64,000 nt of DNA from Bergeyella cardium (GTDB taxonomy: Bacteria; Bacteroidota; Bacteroidia; Flavobacteriales; Weeksellaceae), in assembly GCF_003614945.1 (NCBI RefSeq), contig NZ_QYCZ01000001.1, forward strand, positions 1,258,001-1,322,000, in the 5' to 3' direction. How positions within the stretch are numbered: position 1 is the stretch's first letter; every line of letters starts with the position of its first letter. Below the pieces are notes generated by a model, which saw only the letters and a list, made by a program, of their open reading frames with translations, did not search any database and had not been told where the DNA came from. The translations under genes and the position numbers were made by a program. Below, in pieces: positions 61,606-64,000 of this stretch.

Positions 61606-62241
61606 CTAACTTTTTATGTAATTCCTCTTTTACAAAAAACCAACCTATAAAACCTCATGTAAAAGGACGATATTTTAATGATAATTTTTGAATGTTAAAA
61701 ATTCCCTCGTCAGAAAGGGAGTTATAATTTCGATAATTCTTAATACGGATTTATTCAGCATTGTCGTTGTATCTGGAATTTTTTTAATTTGATTAATAGT
61801 ATCTAAAATCTGGAGTAAAGGAATATTTTCCTTAGTAATTATATTTTTTTGCTTAATAAAAGAATTTGTAAATCTTTCTCTTTTAAAAGTAGGACGAATT
61901 TCATTTTTTCCAATCTGAATGGTGTTACTGACTTGTGTTGTTAATCCCATCTCACTATAGATACTTAATCCAGTAATAAAGCCTGTATTTTTTTCATTAT
62001 CTTAAAGTAAACCTTTCACAATCTGCTTTCTTGATGGTTCCAACTTTCCAAATACAGTTTCTTCTGGTTTATAGAATTTTCCTTTAGCAATCTTCTCAAG
62101 ATTCCCTGAAATTACCATTCTATTCAATGCTTTAATAATAGTTTCTTTACTTTTCACCTTTTGATTGAAATCTTTATAGGTAAAAACATACCCTTTGGGA
62201 AGTCTATTAATCTTATTTAATATGCAAACAGATGTTTTCAT
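61606..62241 (-). pseudogene. Decayed DUF6088 (AbiEi-like antitoxin) gene
   Basis: A protein of the DUF6088 family broken in several places. Residues 1-79 read MKTSVCILNKINRLPKGYVF and then GKLEPSRKQIVKGLL, followed by an in-frame TAA at 62002-62004. The frame continues DNEKNTGFITGLSIYSE, then MGLTTQVSNTIQIGKNEIRP and KENIPLLQILDTINQIKKIP. Near 61715 it shifts frame (LSDEGIFNIQKLSLKYRPFT follows in another frame), and a TGA comes right after. Family members are about 200 residues and intact, and act as AbiEi-type antitoxins. No toxin partner is seen. Confidence 0.82.
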
Positions 62242-62422
62242 TATCTTTTATCAGTGTAAATATACAACAAAATGTCCTTTTTTATAAAATAAACTGGATA
62301 AGTAATAAGTAAAATTATTTGATTAAATTTACTACTCTTATATTTAGAGAATTGAGCATCTATACTATGGAAATAATTTGAAAAAATAATATCCTAGGCA
62401 TTATAAATATATATAAATACCG

Positions 62423-62430
62423 TATCTTTG
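62423..62430 (+). promoter_or_regulatory. -7 element of a 51-residue gene
   Basis: TATCTTTG, an exact TAnnTTTG match, 23 bp upstream of the ATG at 62454. Confidence 0.5.
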
Positions 62431-62453
62431 TGGGAGTAATAAAAAAATCTACT

Positions 62454-62609
62454 ATGAGCAAAGTAAAACCAGGAGCTAGTAATCCCAATTCAGGTTTCCC
62501 TTCTAAAACAGGAAACCCATCTGGTAGCAATAGAACGAACAATCCTCCTAAAACGTCCAGTACAAATACTCATTCTAAAGGTAGTGGAAGCACTACTACT
62601 AAGAAGTAA
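62454..62609 (+). CDS. Small Ser/Thr/Asn/Pro-rich protein (51 residues)
   Basis: A short reading frame too small for usual gene calling. It encodes 51 residues starting MSKVKPGASNPNSGFPSKTG and ending SGSTTTKK: very hydrophilic, low in hydrophobic residues, with repeated Asn-Pro and Ser-Gly/Pro turns. It has a clean Bacteroidota -7 element 23 bp upstream. Similar short Pro/Asn/Ser-rich proteins occur in related bacteria, but I cannot name a function. Confidence 0.5.
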   Translation: MSKVKPGASNPNSGFPSKTGNPSGSNRTNNPPKTSSTNTHSKGSGSTTTKK

Positions 62610-63153
62610 TTTTGCACTCCCAAAAGATATTTTCGGTATTTTTGCCTCCAAGCAGAGACATGCTTGTTATTTCTACATAATAGCGAGTAAAGAAACAATA
62701 ATGCTAAATAATACAATTTCAAAGGAATTCCTCCCTAAAAAATAATAGTAGATTTTGCGCTTTTTTTATAGTTATCCAGAAGAAATATTATAATAAACTT
62801 TCCTATCCACTCAACTGATTAATTCTACACTCCCACCTTCTTTGAACTCTTCTATAAAGGCAATAATTTTTTGGAAGATAGTTTGTTTTTGATCAGATAT
62901 TGTGGCTCATTTCAGGTAAAATTCACTAGTATATTTTCTTTTTAATGAGTTTTTAAGGTGTTTTTTTACATTGTCTTACTTATGTATATAGTTGATTTTT
63001 ATTAAAATAATCAAAATATAATAAAAATCATAGTGTTAAAAATTTAAAGTAAGTTAAAATTATAATACTTTTGAAAAGTCTTTTTTATTTCTATAATATA
63101 TTTACCTATAAGGATAAAAAAAAGCAATAAGTCAATAAAAAAATGTAAATATT
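62610..63153. other. 544-bp AT-rich gene-free region
   Basis: Very AT-rich with A/T homopolymers and no defensible reading frame. It sits in front of the secreted-protein/RHS locus and may carry its promoter; no clean TAnnTTTG with -33 partner was found. Confidence 0.4.
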
Positions 63154-63618
63154 ATGAAGAAACTATACTTTTCCTTTTTTGCTATTTTTATAATATCAAC
63201 TTCCTCTTTTGCTCAATTTCGATTAGTCTTTAATTATGATGAAGCAGGGAATCAAACACGACAAGAAATAATACATTCTCGAATATGCCCCCCACCTAAA
63301 ACACAAGAACCAATTCCAAGAGATTTTTTTGAAAATAGAAATCATTGGATTTGGAAACAAATCAAAATATTTCCTGTTCCAGTAGAAAGTACTCTCTATT
63401 TAAGATTTTCATCAAAAGCAGCCACAACTGTATCAAAAATACAAATATATGCACCTCAATTCTCTCCTTTTATATTAAGGAATATATATATTAACAATCC
63501 TAAAGATCTATTATATGATTTTCCTATTGATATGACAATGTTTAATCCTGGAATGTATATCTTAAGATTAGAATTAACAGATGGTGCTTACACCTCTCGC
63601 CACTTTATCAAAAAATAA
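63154..63618 (+). CDS. Secreted protein with T9SS C-terminal sorting-like tail
   Basis: A 154-residue exported protein. Signal peptide MKKLYFSFFAIFIISTSSFA; the mature part starts with FRLVFNYDEAGNQTRQE, which looks like an RHS/YD motif. The C-terminal ~85 residues resemble a type IX sorting domain: IKIFPVPVESTLYLRFSSKA, then NPGMYILRLELTDGAYTSRH and IKK. It is therefore a likely PorU substrate. It precedes an SpvB/RHS-type gene in the same direction by 18 bp. Confidence 0.72.
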   Translation: MKKLYFSFFAIFIISTSSFAQFRLVFNYDEAGNQTRQEIIHSRICPPPKTQEPIPRDFFENRNHWIWKQIKIFPVPVESTLYLRFSSKAATTVSKIQIYAPQFSPFILRNIYINNPKDLLYDFPIDMTMFNPGMYILRLELTDGAYTSRHFIKK

Positions 63619-63636
63619 ACTTTTAACCTAGTTCAT

Positions 63637-64000
63637 ATGAAAAATTCCTATCTTTTTTTATTTATAATTATCTCCTCTTTTTTCTCTGGTCAGCAACTAT
63701 TTCCCACATCTAGTACAATAAATAAAATTATAAGTCCTAGTAGGAAATCTAATATTTTTTTTCATGATACAAAAGGAAATATTGAAGTAAATGGAATGGG
63801 GCAGCTACAATTTAGTCTTCCTATAGCTTTACCTCCTGGTATAAAATCCGTAGCTCCTCAAATTAACTTAACATATACTAGTGGGACAGGTAATGGTATT
63901 GCTGGTTATGGATGGAATATCTCTGGTATTACAGCTATTTCCAGAATAGGGAAATCCTTGGATAAAGATGGTACTAGACAAGAAATTCAGCTATCATATG
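63637..64000 (+). CDS. SpvB/RHS-type repeat protein (partial, N-terminus)
   Basis: The first 121 residues of a protein that runs off the window. Signal peptide MKNSYLFLFIIISSFFSGQ, a short linker, then the SpvB/TcdB-type N-terminal region: GQLQFSLPIALPPGIKSVAP, INLTYTSGTGNGIAGYGWNI, SGITAISRIGKS. Proteins with this start are usually large, with RHS repeats and a variable C-terminal toxin. Whether this one carries a toxin cannot be seen. It follows the small T9SS-tail protein directly. Confidence 0.75.
   Translation, partial: MKNSYLFLFIIISSFFSGQQLFPTSSTINKIISPSRKSNIFFHDTKGNIEVNGMGQLQFSLPIALPPGIKSVAPQINLTYTSGTGNGIAGYGWNISGITAISRIGKSLDKDGTRQEIQLSY

Noticed and set aside
62360..62542. Minus-strand 60-residue frame
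   Set aside because: Opposite to the better-supported 51-residue plus-strand gene that has a promoter.

Overview
The window reads as chromosome of a Bacteroidota bacterium of class Flavobacteriia, most likely a Weeksellaceae (Chryseobacterium/Riemerella/Bergeyella-like) species. The signs are: type IX secretion and gliding genes (gldJ, porU, porV), a SusC/SusD pair, a 288-residue Bacteroidota primary sigma factor, Bacteroidota promoters (-7 TAnnTTTG, sometimes with TTTG or TTG 19-20 nt upstream), few Shine-Dalgarno sites, and low-to-middling GC. The genus is an inference. I saw no rRNA, tRNA or CRISPR array.

Positions 1-6150 hold a decayed mobilizable element of the Bacteroides mobilizable-transposon type. 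Read on the minus strand it has a zinc-ribbon/HTH protein, a tyrosine integrase reduced to its first ~33 codons, a twice-frameshifted HTH gene, a VapE/DUF3874 ATPase, a TOPRIM primase, a candidate oriT (nested palindrome plus three 24-bp iterons), mobC and the start of the relaxase. Where the rest of the integrase should be lies an AT-rich two-gene cassette on the opposite strand: an ABC/OLD-like ATPase and a PIN-like nuclease. This pair is the best candidate here for an undescribed (probably anti-phage) system.

Positions 6290-11600 hold dnaK, lpd, a glycosyltransferase and a DUF2007 protein. Positions 11600-20720 run rightward: a NlpC/P60 lipoprotein, dapD, then a surface-polysaccharide cluster (GT87-like membrane protein, GT2, a coiled-coil unknown, NodB deacetylase, three GT-B-like proteins). 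Two degenerate 21-bp tandem arrays sit before two of these genes. Positions 20780-26700 are leftward: a LURP-one-like protein, an LRR protein and a SusCD pair whose SusC lacks the usual N-terminal domain.

Positions 27000-44330 are mostly housekeeping: tyrS, a DUF4294 protein, M42 peptidase, arginine decarboxylase, Nudix, a phosphoethanolamine-type transferase, a DUF47-PiT phosphate operon, ftsK-lolA-lptF/G, and a UvrD/PcrA helicase. Several intergenic repeat families occur here (42-bp array, GAGGC palindromes, GCAGTAGGC-type repeats). Positions 44350-48100 form a probable metal-uptake locus: a His-rich small protein, a TonB receptor and a His-rich lipoprotein.

Positions 48200-61050 contain a DEAD-box-family helicase with a DEFD box, rpoD, the type IX secretion/gliding group gldJ-porU-porV, plsC and pnp. 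The right end (61170-64000) is accessory: an HD hydrolase, a decayed DUF6088 (AbiEi-like) gene, a 51-residue gene with a good promoter, a secreted protein with a T9SS-type tail, and the start of an SpvB/RHS-type protein that runs off the window.
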